Shown: positions 25,482 through 32,590, counted from the stretch's first letter. The stretch: 38,348 nt of DNA from Chryseobacterium sp. S0630 (GCF_024158915.1 NZ_JAMZGF010000053.1:1-38348), one strand, 5' to 3'. Translations and numbers: made by a program. The notes: generated from the letters alone by a model not told the origin.

Positions 25482-26483
25482 ATGAAGAAAGAAGGACAAC
25501 ATACAGGAATGAAAAATATAGTACTTCTGGCTTTACCACAGGTACAGCTGCTTGATATTGCCGGACCATGGGACGTTTTTACAGCAGCCAACCGTTTTCT
25601 GAACATTGATAAAATGGATAGCGGCTATCATGTGTACCTCGTTTCCGGAACTTCAGAGAAGGTTATCTATTCCAGTTCAGGAATGCCATTATCATGTAGT
25701 CATACCATTTATGATATTGATTTCGCTGTAGATACTTTGCTTGTAGCAGGGACAACGTTGAGTGTACTGGAGGAAATCAGCCATGATCTCTATCATTATC
25801 TTCAGAATATAAAATCAGACGTAAGACGGCTGGGATCTGTCTGTGTAGGCGCATTTGTTCTTGCCAAAGCAGGGCTGTTGGATGGCAAGCAGGTAACCAC
25901 CCACTGGAAATTTGCAGACACACTTCAAAAGTGTTATCCAAAGCTGGAAGTGAATGTCAATCCTTTTTTTATTTGTGATAAACCTATCTATACTTCGGGA
26001 GGTGTTTCTTCCGGGATGGATCTTGCACTGGCACTTTTAGAAGAAGATTTTGGAAAGCCTCTGGCAACAGAAGTTGCCCGTCATCTTGTTCTGCCTTTAA
26101 AAAGATCCGGAATGCAGTCTCAGTTTGGAGATGCGCTGCCGGAATATGAAATAATGTCTCCTTTTACAAAAGAAGTTCGTGACCTGTTGAAAGATAAGCT
26201 AAATGAAGCTATAACAGTAGAGTATATTGCTGAGTCACTGAATATGAGTCCCCGTAATTTTTCCAGAGTATTTCTAAAAGAATCAGGATTGACTCCCGGC
26301 CGGTTTCTTGAAAAAATGAGACTGGATCAGGCTAAAAATATGCTGGAATATACTGAGATGAGCATTGATATGATTGCCGTTAAATGTGGATTTAGCAATG
26401 CCGTTTCGCTTCGCCGGGTATTCCTTAAAAATATTTCCCTTTCTCCGGCTCAATATCGGAAAGCGTTTAAAACTACAGAATAA
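25482..26483 (+). CDS. GlxA-family regulator (DJ-1/PfpI domain plus AraC HTH)
   Basis: From ATG 25482 the protein has 333 residues. The N-terminal class-I glutamine-amidotransferase-like/DJ-1 domain (about 12-190) includes LPQVQLLDIAGPWDVF and the nucleophile-elbow region VCVGAFVLAKAG, with Cys present. The C-terminal AraC HTH pair (about 235-330) includes ITVEYIAESLNMSPRNFSRV and MSIDMIAVKCGFSNAVSLRR. Such regulators (GlxA, FtrA, CdhR) sense metabolites through the DJ-1-like domain. A separate DJ-1/PfpI protein is encoded 105 bp downstream, suggesting joint function; the palindrome at 26511 between them may be a binding site. Confidence 0.88.
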   Translation: MKKEGQHTGMKNIVLLALPQVQLLDIAGPWDVFTAANRFLNIDKMDSGYHVYLVSGTSEKVIYSSSGMPLSCSHTIYDIDFAVDTLLVAGTTLSVLEEISHDLYHYLQNIKSDVRRLGSVCVGAFVLAKAGLLDGKQVTTHWKFADTLQKCYPKLEVNVNPFFICDKPIYTSGGVSSGMDLALALLEEDFGKPLATEVARHLVLPLKRSGMQSQFGDALPEYEIMSPFTKEVRDLLKDKLNEAITVEYIAESLNMSPRNFSRVFLKESGLTPGRFLEKMRLDQAKNMLEYTEMSIDMIAVKCGFSNAVSLRRVFLKNISLSPAQYRKAFKTTE

Positions 26484-26510
26484 TTTTTTTCTGTTCTGAT
26501 TTAAAATGAA

Positions 26511-26533
26511 ACTGACCATTCTCAATGATCAGT
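26511..26533. promoter_or_regulatory. Palindrome between GlxA-like and DJ-1/PfpI genes
   Basis: ACTGACCATT-CTC-AATGATCAGT pairs at 9 of 10 positions. With no T run after it, an operator or processing hairpin is more likely than a terminator. It is 55 bp before the DJ-1/PfpI start. Confidence 0.4.
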
Positions 26534-26588
26534 AGGGAAAAACTATGTCTTTACAAAAAAAAATAATCATCTTAAAAATAAAAGAATT

Positions 26589-27215
26589 ATGAAACAAGAC
26601 ACTAAAACAATGAATGTCGCATTTTTAATTTATGATCAGGTAGAAGCTCTTGATTTAAATGGTCCTTTGGATGTTTTCGTTAAGGCGAATGTTGTACATC
26701 CCAACTCTTATCACTGCTTTACAGTCGGAAAAACAAAAGAACCCGTGTATATGGAAGCCAATACGATGGCTGCTATTCCTACTTACGATATTCATACCTG
26801 TCCTAAGCCGGATATGATTGTGGTTCCCGGAGCAAATCCTGAACACATTATGAAATATATCCAGGATATGGATTTTCAGGAAACAGTTCTGAAATGGATC
26901 AGTAATAATTATAATGAAGGAGCTATTGTGTTTACAGTATGTACAGGAAGTATGCTGCTTTCCGGAACAGGTATCCTTGAAAACCATGATATTACCACCC
27001 ATAGTATGTTGTTAGATACTTTAGAACAGTATAATCCGGAGGCAAATGTGATCAGGAATATTCGTTATGTGGATCAGGGGCAGTTGATAACTACAGCTGG
27101 AATTACAGCTGGAATTGACGCTGCTCTTTATCTGATTGGAAAACATCTGGGTAAGGAGACAATGGATAATATTATCGAGATTTTTGAATATCAGAATAAG
27201 AAATCCGAAAGGTGA
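26589..27215 (+). CDS. DJ-1/PfpI-family protein
   Basis: The 208-residue protein is a stand-alone DJ-1/PfpI domain: VAFLIYDQVEALDLNGPLDV near the N-terminus (typical acidic residue region), DMIVVPGANPEH and the nucleophile elbow VFTVCTGSMLLSGTGIL with the reactive Cys, followed by TTHSMLLDTLEQYNP and the late TAGITAGIDAALYLIGK. This layout resembles the N-terminal half of GlxA-type regulators and isonitrile-hydratase-like members of the family. The reaction is unknown. It follows the GlxA-like regulator, which shares the fold and probably arose by fusion with an AraC HTH. Confidence 0.88.
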   Translation: MKQDTKTMNVAFLIYDQVEALDLNGPLDVFVKANVVHPNSYHCFTVGKTKEPVYMEANTMAAIPTYDIHTCPKPDMIVVPGANPEHIMKYIQDMDFQETVLKWISNNYNEGAIVFTVCTGSMLLSGTGILENHDITTHSMLLDTLEQYNPEANVIRNIRYVDQGQLITTAGITAGIDAALYLIGKHLGKETMDNIIEIFEYQNKKSER

Positions 27216-27401
27216 GTTTAGCAGTAAAATAGAAGGATTTTAAAATTTTTGTCAAGAGTAAAGATTGGCGAAAATTTTATTTTTAATTAATGGGGTACAG
27301 ATTCTGTAATTTTTATTGAAAAAAAATGTAAACGTAATTGATTTATAAACAAGTGTTTGACTTTTTTGATGGTTTTTTTATCATAAAAAAGCATAGAAAA
27401 A

Positions 27402-27432
27402 TTTGGATTTAAAGAGGGTTTTTCTATCTTTG
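27402..27432 (+). promoter_or_regulatory. Strong flavobacterial promoter of tRNA-Lys
   Basis: TTTG (27402-27405), 19-bp spacer and TATCTTTG (27425-27432) form a full -33/-7 promoter 43 bp before the tRNA. Confidence 0.75.
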
Positions 27433-27475
27433 CAGTCCCTTAAACAAAGGGATTTACTTAAAAAAGTAAGTGGCC

Positions 27476-27548
27476 GACTCGGTAGCTCAGCTGGTAGAGC
27501 AATACACTTTTAATGTATGGGTCCTGGGTTCGAATCCCAGCCGGGTCA
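27476..27548 (+). tRNA. tRNA-Lys(TTT)
   Basis: The 73-nt sequence folds as a cloverleaf: acceptor GACTCGG with CCGGGTC (one G-U pair), D-arm AGCTCAGCTGGTAGAGC, anticodon stem ATACA/TGTAT with loop CTTTTAA (anticodon TTT), and T-arm with GGTTCGAATCC. The discriminator base is A; CCA is not encoded. It has its own promoter and terminator and is monocistronic. Confidence 0.97.
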
Positions 27549-27556
27549 CAACAAAC

Positions 27557-27592
27557 GGACGAACTATTTTATAAAATGGTTTGTCCTTTTTT
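27557..27592 (+). terminator. Rho-independent terminator of tRNA-Lys
   Basis: GGACGAAC (27557-27564) pairs with GTTTGTCC (27579-27586), enclosing the self-complementary ATTTTATAAAAT, and is followed by six T. Confidence 0.85.
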
Positions 27593-27650
27593 ATTTATCG
27601 CCAACTTGTTGTTTATCAGGAGTATATATTCCAGAGTAGAATTGAGTTTA

Positions 27651-27923
27651 GGTGTTCGAAATCCATTTAAACTTACTGGATGATCAAATTATCAGCTGAT
27701 TTCAAATTCATTGAATGTGGATTTTGTTTCTAACCCTGATTTATTAGCTGAACCTGAATGGGCATTAATTTCTGCGTGTTGGTTTTGGATGCAGAATAAT
27801 ATTAACAAGTATGCTGATGAGGATGATATCCATATGGTAACCGAACAGATTATGGGTAGCTTAAGCAATTTAGAAGATAAGAAATACCTTTTAAAAGTGT
27901 ACAAAAAAATATTAGAAATTTAA
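27651..27923 (+). pseudogene. Remnant of a GH19 chitinase/lysozyme gene (C-terminal part)
   Basis: The frame ending at 27923 encodes NVDFVSNPDLLAEPEWALIS and then ACWFW and a helix ending KKYLLKVYKKIL, the C-terminal pattern of glycoside hydrolase family 19 enzymes, including phage-type lysozymes. Upstream in the same frame, GVRNPFKLTG, a TGA stop (27681-27683) and SNYQ align with the family segment GRGxIQLTGRxNYQ, so the stop most likely arose by a CGA (Arg) to TGA change. The N-terminal catalytic glutamates are missing and no ATG start exists for the open part (TTG 27711 is the only candidate). It lies 100 bp after tRNA-Lys, a common integration site for mobile DNA, so a decayed prophage or island relic is possible. 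Confidence 0.65.
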
Positions 27924-28095
27924 CTGCTTATAGTACATCAATATTGATCAACTTTTTCTGTAATAACATAACAAAAACAATCTAATTATTTCTATAAACC
28001 TAATGAGAGAAACAGTACTTAGTCTCGGTATTCAATGAGACGGTTTGGTCTTTCTGGAAAACTTAAATAGAGAGTAATTTTTTTTTTCATTTTGT

Positions 28096-28202
28096 GGGGA
28101 AACTCTTTCTAATTATTCCCCTGTTTTTCTTTACATAAAGTCTGCAACGGACTTTTGACATTATTTGCGTTGGCGGAACAACTTCAGTTGTTCCGCTTTT
28201 TT
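28096..28202 (+). ncRNA. Candidate small structured RNA ending in a strong terminator
   Basis: The gap 27924-28335 has no gene on the plus strand, yet contains a strong plus-strand terminator (28173-28202). Before it lie two more hairpins: GGGGA (28096-28100) with TCCCC (28117-28121), and AAAGTC-loop-GACTTT (28137-28142 with 28150-28155). The 7-nt loop of the second contains CAACG (28145-28149), complementary to CGTTG (28168-28172) just before the terminator, so a pseudoknot can form. A further hairpin GTCTC/GAGAC lies near 28020-28040. No clear TAnnTTTG promoter was found. The 6S-Flavo family is one possibility that I cannot confirm; an untranslated relic of the neighbouring gene is another. 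Confidence 0.35.
28173..28202 (+). terminator. Strong Rho-independent terminator without an adjacent gene
   Basis: GCGGAACAACT (28173-28183) and AGTTGTTCCGC (28186-28196) are perfectly complementary around a TC centre and are followed by six T. The nearest upstream reading frame ends 250 bp earlier. Confidence 0.88.
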
Positions 28203-28240
28203 ATCCATAGAAATAAGTAAATACATTAAATAGCTTTAAC

Positions 28241-28287
28241 AAAAAAACCTTCAATTTTATGAAATAAACTTCCATGAAAATTGAAGG
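28241..28287 (-). terminator. Rho-independent terminator of the CBS-domain gene
   Basis: On the minus strand CCTTCAATTTTCATG pairs with CATAAAATTGAAGG and is followed by seven T. It lies 49 bp after the CBS gene stop. Confidence 0.82.
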
Positions 28288-28335
28288 AATGCATTAAAAA
28301 AAAATCACCTCGAAATAGTTGTTTTTATATCATCT

Positions 28336-28764
28336 TTAATATTGCTGCAACAGGTATTTTAAAATATCCGTAGTGGTTACAATACCTTTCAGGTCACCAT
28401 TTTCCACTATAGGAACAGAATGAAAACTGTGCTCAGACAAGATCTCCACTACCTCTTTAATAGTAGTCTCCGGATCTACAATAACGGGAGCTTTGGTCAT
28501 CACCTGAGGAATACTGAATACATCATATACTACTGCGGATACCGGAACATCTTCAGCTTCATCCAGATCTTCTACATCAGCATAGCTGATCTTTAATAAA
28601 TCGGAATAGCTTAACACGCCTAATAACTTTTGATTCTCCACCACAGGGATATGCCTGATCTTATTTTTTTTAAACAGAATTTCAGCTTCATGCAGGGATT
28701 GTGTAGGATTAACGGTTATCAGTTCTTTGGTCATAATCTGGGAAACAGGGACTCTTTGTTTCAT
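28336..28764 (-). CDS. CBS-domain protein
   Basis: The 142-residue protein consists of a pair of CBS motifs (about 8-60 and 82-138) and nothing else: VSQIMTKELITVNPTQSLHE with KIRHIPVVENQKLLGVLS, then PQVMTKAPVIVDPETTIKE with SFHSVPIVENGDLKGIVT. Tandem CBS domains bind adenine nucleotides or SAM and act as energy sensors or as regulators of partner proteins. It is divergent from the tandem PPK2 genes, which interconvert nucleotides and polyphosphate, so an adenylate-responsive link is plausible but only inferred from adjacency. Confidence 0.88.
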   Translation of the reverse strand: MKQRVPVSQIMTKELITVNPTQSLHEAEILFKKNKIRHIPVVENQKLLGVLSYSDLLKISYADVEDLDEAEDVPVSAVVYDVFSIPQVMTKAPVIVDPETTIKEVVEILSEHSFHSVPIVENGDLKGIVTTTDILKYLLQQY

Positions 28765-28941
28765 AACATTTTGTTTTAATTATTCTGAGAAATTTTCATG
28801 AAAAAACAACAATCTATGGGCTTTTTCTTATCTCAAAGTTAGCGAAGAAATGTCTCTGGAATGGTATGTAAGTTCCTGATTTTTATCAACTTTTCTGTTT
28901 TCTGAAATTATCCAAAAGATGCTAAAAGTCAGTGTTTTATT

Positions 28942-28960
28942 TTTGTGAAATTTTCACAAA
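28942..28960. promoter_or_regulatory. Perfect palindrome between CBS and PPK2 genes
   Basis: TTTGTGAAA-T-TTTCACAAA has perfect 9-bp arms and lies 38 bp before the first PPK2 gene. It contains TGTGA...TCACA with a 5-bp spacer (CRP sites have 6), so the binder may be a different regulator. Confidence 0.5.
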
Positions 28961-28997
28961 TGTTCTAACTTTAATAGACAATTTGTAAAAACATAAT

Positions 28998-29852
28998 ATG
29001 ATGGAAATTATTGACTTTCAAAACTTCAATGAAAGGAAAGAACTGCTCGGTTTTTTACATTCAAACAAAGCCGGAAATGTAATGTATAATGATGTTTTAG
29101 AAAAATATCTTTATGAGGAAGAACTTCGCCTGCTTCAGGCTGAACTGGTGAATCTTCAAAACTGGATCAAAGAAACCGGAAAAAAAGTAGCTATTATTTT
29201 TGAAGGGCGTGATGCTTCCGGAAAAGGAGGAACCATAAAGCGTTTTGCTGAACATCTTAACCCAAGAGCTATGCGTCTGGTGGCCCTTAATAAGCCTACG
29301 GATATAGAAAGGGAACAATGGTATTTCCGCCGCTATGTGAAAGAACTCCCCAATGCCGGCGAAATGGTTTTCTTTGACCGAAGCTGGTACAACCGTGCGG
29401 TGGTGGAACCTGTAATGGGCTTTTGTTCTCCCGAGCAGTACGAATCTTTTATGGTACAGGTTCCTGAGTTTGAGCATATGCTATATGAAGCAGGAACTAC
29501 CATTATAAAATTTTGGTTTTCTGTAAGCAAAGACCAGCAGCTTTACAGGTTCAACAGAAGACTTAAAAACCCGCTTAAAATGTGGAAATACAGCCCTGTA
29601 GATCAGAAAGGACAGGAGTTATGGGACAGTTTCACCTATTACAAAGATCAGATGCTCAGCAGGACGCACAATGCATTCTCTCCTTGGATTATTGTAAGAT
29701 CGGATAATAAGCAGAAAGCAAGGTTGGAGGCTATCCGCTATGTACTCTCACAATTCAATTATACGGGAAAAGATAAAGCTACAATAAGTATCAATCCAGA
29801 TCCTAACGTAATACAGCGTTACTTCAGAATGATCAAACAAATAGATCTTTAA
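28998..29852 (+). CDS. ppk2: Polyphosphate kinase 2 family protein (copy 1)
   Basis: The 284-residue protein is a single-domain PPK2: Walker A GRDASGKGG (70-78), the lid segment with EREQWYFRRYVKELP (about 104-118), Walker B-like FFDRSWYNRAVVEP (125-138, Asp127) and the later KMWKYSPVDQKGQELWDSF. PPK2 enzymes transfer phosphate between polyphosphate and nucleotides, in class I mostly making nucleoside di- or triphosphates from polyphosphate. The second copy starts 20 bp downstream, so they are cotranscribed. Which nucleotide is used cannot be told from sequence alone. ATG 29001 is an alternative start. Confidence 0.93.
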   Translation: MMEIIDFQNFNERKELLGFLHSNKAGNVMYNDVLEKYLYEEELRLLQAELVNLQNWIKETGKKVAIIFEGRDASGKGGTIKRFAEHLNPRAMRLVALNKPTDIEREQWYFRRYVKELPNAGEMVFFDRSWYNRAVVEPVMGFCSPEQYESFMVQVPEFEHMLYEAGTTIIKFWFSVSKDQQLYRFNRRLKNPLKMWKYSPVDQKGQELWDSFTYYKDQMLSRTHNAFSPWIIVRSDNKQKARLEAIRYVLSQFNYTGKDKATISINPDPNVIQRYFRMIKQIDL

Positions 29853-29872
29853 TAACATCAAATGATAAAAAT

Positions 29873-30676
29873 ATGGAAATTTCAAAAGAACAACATAAAA
29901 TACTGAATACCAAAAAAGGACTGTACGCCCTTCTTCAGAACTCAACTTTAGATCCCAATAAAGCAGAAAGCTTTTTGAAATATGAACAGCGCGTTGCCAA
30001 GCTTCAGGAAGAACTTATCAAAATGCAGAACTGGGTGGCAGAGCATAAAAAGAGGGTGATTATTATTTTTGAAGGACGCGATGCCGCAGGTAAGGGAGGT
30101 GCCATACGGAGAATTACAGAAAATCTGAACCCCCGCCAGCACAGAATTGTAGCACTGCCTAAACCTGATGAAACAGAACAGGGACAATGGTATTTCCAAC
30201 GCTACATCAATCAGCTGCCCAAAGCTGGTGAAATTGTTTTTTTCGACAGAAGTTGGTACAACCGTGCTGTGGTAGAGCCCGTGAATAACTTCTGTACAGA
30301 GAACGAATATGAAATGTTTATGGCACAGGTAAACGAATTCGAGAAAATGATCATTCATTCAGAGATTTACCTGTTGAAACTATATTTTTCCATTTCCAAA
30401 GAAGAGCAGGAAAAACGCTTTAATGAGATCATCAACAACCCGCTAAAAAAATGGAAGTACAGCAGTGTAGACCAAAAAGCTCTTGAGCTTTGGGATAAAT
30501 ATACTCTTTACAAAGAAAGAATGTTTAAGGATACCTGTACAGAATTTGCACCATGGAAAATTTTTAAAGCTAATAAAAAGTCAAAAGCAAGAATAGAATC
30601 TTTAGAATATATTTTGGGAAATATCCCATATCAAATTAAGGATGAAAAAATTCTGAAGCATCTAGAACTAGAATAA
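29873..30676 (+). CDS. ppk2: Polyphosphate kinase 2 family protein (copy 2)
   Basis: The 267-residue protein has the same domain as its neighbour: Walker A GRDAAGKGG (68-76), QGQWYFQRYINQLP (about 103-116), FFDRSWYNRAVVEP (123-136, Asp125) and KKWKYSSVDQKALELWDKY. Both copies keep all catalytic elements but differ throughout, so this is an old duplication and not a recent one; different nucleotide preference (mono- versus diphosphates, or heteromer formation) is possible. No terminator with a T tract follows; an imperfect 13-bp inverted repeat lies 29 bp after the stop. Confidence 0.93.
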   Translation: MEISKEQHKILNTKKGLYALLQNSTLDPNKAESFLKYEQRVAKLQEELIKMQNWVAEHKKRVIIIFEGRDAAGKGGAIRRITENLNPRQHRIVALPKPDETEQGQWYFQRYINQLPKAGEIVFFDRSWYNRAVVEPVNNFCTENEYEMFMAQVNEFEKMIIHSEIYLLKLYFSISKEEQEKRFNEIINNPLKKWKYSSVDQKALELWDKYTLYKERMFKDTCTEFAPWKIFKANKKSKARIESLEYILGNIPYQIKDEKILKHLELE

Positions 30677-31225
30677 GGATTGTATATTTTTCCTTTCTTC
30701 TCTAAGATAATTAGATATTATATCTGATTATCTATCAAACTAGATAAGTTATAAAATTTTAGTTATTTAAATTACTTTTGGACTATTAATTTCAGAAGTT
30801 ATCATCTGGCTATGTAGGTGTGATGGAAAACTAATTATATGTATTTATAATTATCTGAGAACATATGAGGAGCTCTATTTTCTCATTACAGGTGGTGGAT
30901 TCATCATAAACCTGCTAATGGGAAAGAGTGTAAAATAATATAATCATCCCTCTGAGTATTTCTTTAGAAAATGAAAAAAAATCCAAAAGAGAATTAGAAA
31001 AATAAAATTTTATTTAGGATATATTCCGGTCTAAAAAATAATTGATTAACTACAGGAAACCAAATCTATTAAGGTAACTGAATTTGCCGTTTTAACTAAA
31101 AAATATATCTCATATGAATAAGAAAAAAGTAATTTCTTAAAGTTTTATAAGTATTCAACATTGTAGGCAATTTGTAGACGAAGGACATATTGCCACAACC
31201 GTAAAGTTAATATGACAACATTCCG
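30677..31225. other. 549-bp gene-free region with inverted repeat
   Basis: No convincing coding sequence was found on either strand. At 30705-30717 and 30721-30733 an AGATAATTAGATA arm and its inverted copy match at 12 of 13 positions around TTA; this may stop PPK2 transcription or be a binding site. The rest is AT-rich. A short open stretch (31141-31212) ends 11 bp before the ATPase gene and may be the relic of a lost upstream gene, but nothing in it is recognisable. Confidence 0.4.
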
Positions 31226-31849
31226 ATGATTGATATTCATATAAACCACCAGATTTTTATCTCCTCGGGAAATCAGTTTCTTGAGATTAATGAGCAGTTT
31301 GAAGCGGGAAGTATTATCCATGTTTCCGGAGATTCGGGAATTGGAAAAACTACTTTTTTTAAAATTGTATCAGGATTAATTACTCCGGATTCCGGACTCA
31401 TTACAGTAAATAATACAGTTTTAACGGATACAAAAGGCAAAACCTTTCTGTCACCTCAAAAACGTGATATTGCATTGATGTTTCAGAACTATGCTTTGTT
31501 TCCCAACATGACTGTAAAGAAAAATATTGAATTTGCACAGAAAAAGAAGAATGAAGAGATCATTAATCATCTTTTGAAAATATTTAATCTGGAAAATCTG
31601 AAAAATACAGTTTCTTCCAGGCTTTCCGGTGGTCAGCAGCAAAGAGTTGCGCTAGCAGGAACATTGGCTCAGAATGCCAGGGTTGCCCTCTTAGACGAAC
31701 CTTTTTCTGCTGTTGATCCTTCAATGAGGAAGATAATGAAAGAAGAGATCGTGAAAACTTCTATCAACCAGGGATCAACCTTTTTTGTGATCAGTCATAA
31801 CGAAAATGAGTTTGAAGATTATGCTCATAAAAAACTGGTTATCAGATGA
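31226..31849 (+). CDS. Orphan ModC-like ABC transporter ATP-binding protein
   Basis: The 207-residue protein is a complete ABC nucleotide-binding domain: Walker A GDSGIGKTT (35-43), Q-loop MFQNYALFPNMTVKKNI, signature RLSGGQQQRVALAGTLA, Walker B VALLDEPFSAVDP and the switch His in VISHNE. The Q-loop and signature style resemble molybdate (ModC) ATPases, but the C-terminal TOBE/Mop domain of ModC is missing and there is no permease or binding protein gene beside it. Since nitrate reductase needs molybdenum, a molybdate role fits the neighbouring narK genes, but this is an inference. It faces the second Rrf2 gene tail to tail with 18 bp between them. Confidence 0.78.
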   Translation: MIDIHINHQIFISSGNQFLEINEQFEAGSIIHVSGDSGIGKTTFFKIVSGLITPDSGLITVNNTVLTDTKGKTFLSPQKRDIALMFQNYALFPNMTVKKNIEFAQKKKNEEIINHLLKIFNLENLKNTVSSRLSGGQQQRVALAGTLAQNARVALLDEPFSAVDPSMRKIMKEEIVKTSINQGSTFFVISHNENEFEDYAHKKLVIR

Positions 31850-31867
31850 TTTTTTAAACCAATGAGC

Positions 31868-32299
31868 TTAACCGGGATATTCCATCATTTTCATTACACT
31901 TCCGAGATCTTTTAAATCTTTAATTTTATACTCGAAAATTATTTTAACCTTTTCTTTCACTGCAACAGCCATATCATGAATAGGACAGGGATTTTCGCTG
32001 CTGCAGATTTTAAGTCCTAAAAGACATGAAGTTAGAACTCCTTCTCTTTCAAGGCTTTCGTATATATCCTGAATGGTTAGTTTTTCAAACTGCTCATCAT
32101 TAAGATAAAATCCTCCTCCTTTTCCTCTTCCGGAAGAAATCAGTTGTTTCTTGGTAAGCTGCTGAAGAATTTTTGAGGTGAAATGAGTAGGCGTACCAAT
32201 TTGCTCAGAGATATCAATTATTCCTGTTTTTTTTCTCTCGGAGGCCAGCACAATACAGGCTTTGATGGCGTATTGGCATGTATATGAAAATATCAGCAT
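31868..32299 (-). CDS. Second Rrf2-family regulator with Fe-S cysteines
   Basis: This 143-residue protein is the same length as the Rrf2 regulator of the nirK block and has the three cysteines at the same positions: Cys92-x6-Cys99-x5-Cys105 (CLLGLKIC...CPIH). The winged helix covers about 1-66 (SYTCQYAIKACIVLA; wing GKGGGFYLND). It is divergent from narK1, whose promoter carries a 13-bp-arm inverted repeat of the AAGA-N8-TCTT type. An NO or redox sensor role like NsrR is inferred. A minus-strand -7 match, TATTTTTG, lies at 32342-32349. Confidence 0.85.
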   Translation of the reverse strand: MLIFSYTCQYAIKACIVLASERKKTGIIDISEQIGTPTHFTSKILQQLTKKQLISSGRGKGGGFYLNDEQFEKLTIQDIYESLEREGVLTSCLLGLKICSSENPCPIHDMAVAVKEKVKIIFEYKIKDLKDLGSVMKMMEYPG

Positions 32300-32512
32300 T
32301 ATTTTATCTAATTATTAAAACTAAGAATAATATCTAAAATACAAAAATACAAAATCATACCTGAAATAAAGTAACTGTAAAGTAAAGTGAGTTTTAAGGT
32401 ATTCTACTCATTATAAGCTTTTTTTTATGTGATTCTATCAGATTTACATTTCATAATCTCTTTTTTTCTAATGAATGTGAAATATTATTGTTAAAGATAA
32501 TGATTATGATTT

Positions 32513-32575
32513 TTGACAGGAATCAAAAAATAATTTTAAATAAGATGTTTTTATCTTATTTAAAAAGTAATTTTG
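32513..32575 (+). promoter_or_regulatory. narK1 promoter: FNR-like box, Rrf2-type operator and -7 element
   Basis: TTGAC-AGGA-ATCAA (32513-32526) matches the FNR consensus TTGAT-N4-ATCAA at 9 of 10 positions. A perfect inverted repeat with 13-bp arms (32534-32546 and 32553-32565, 6-bp centre) follows; it contains AAGA-N8-TCTT like the Rrf2 autoregulatory site. TAATTTTG (32568-32575) matches the flavobacterial -7 element. With a start near 32582 the FNR-like box is centred near -62 and the operator covers the -33 region: an activator site plus a repressor site. Confidence 0.6.
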
Positions 32576-32590
32576 AAATTCAAAATATAG

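Noticed and set aside
28942..28960. CRP site upstream of the first PPK2 gene
   Set aside because: TGTGA and TCACA are separated by 5 bp, not the 6 bp seen at 6825-6840, so the Crp-type assignment was not made.
31141..31215. Short open stretch ending ATTVKLI just before the ABC ATPase gene
   Set aside because: Only 24 codons between stops and no identifiable homology; too short to call a modB relic.
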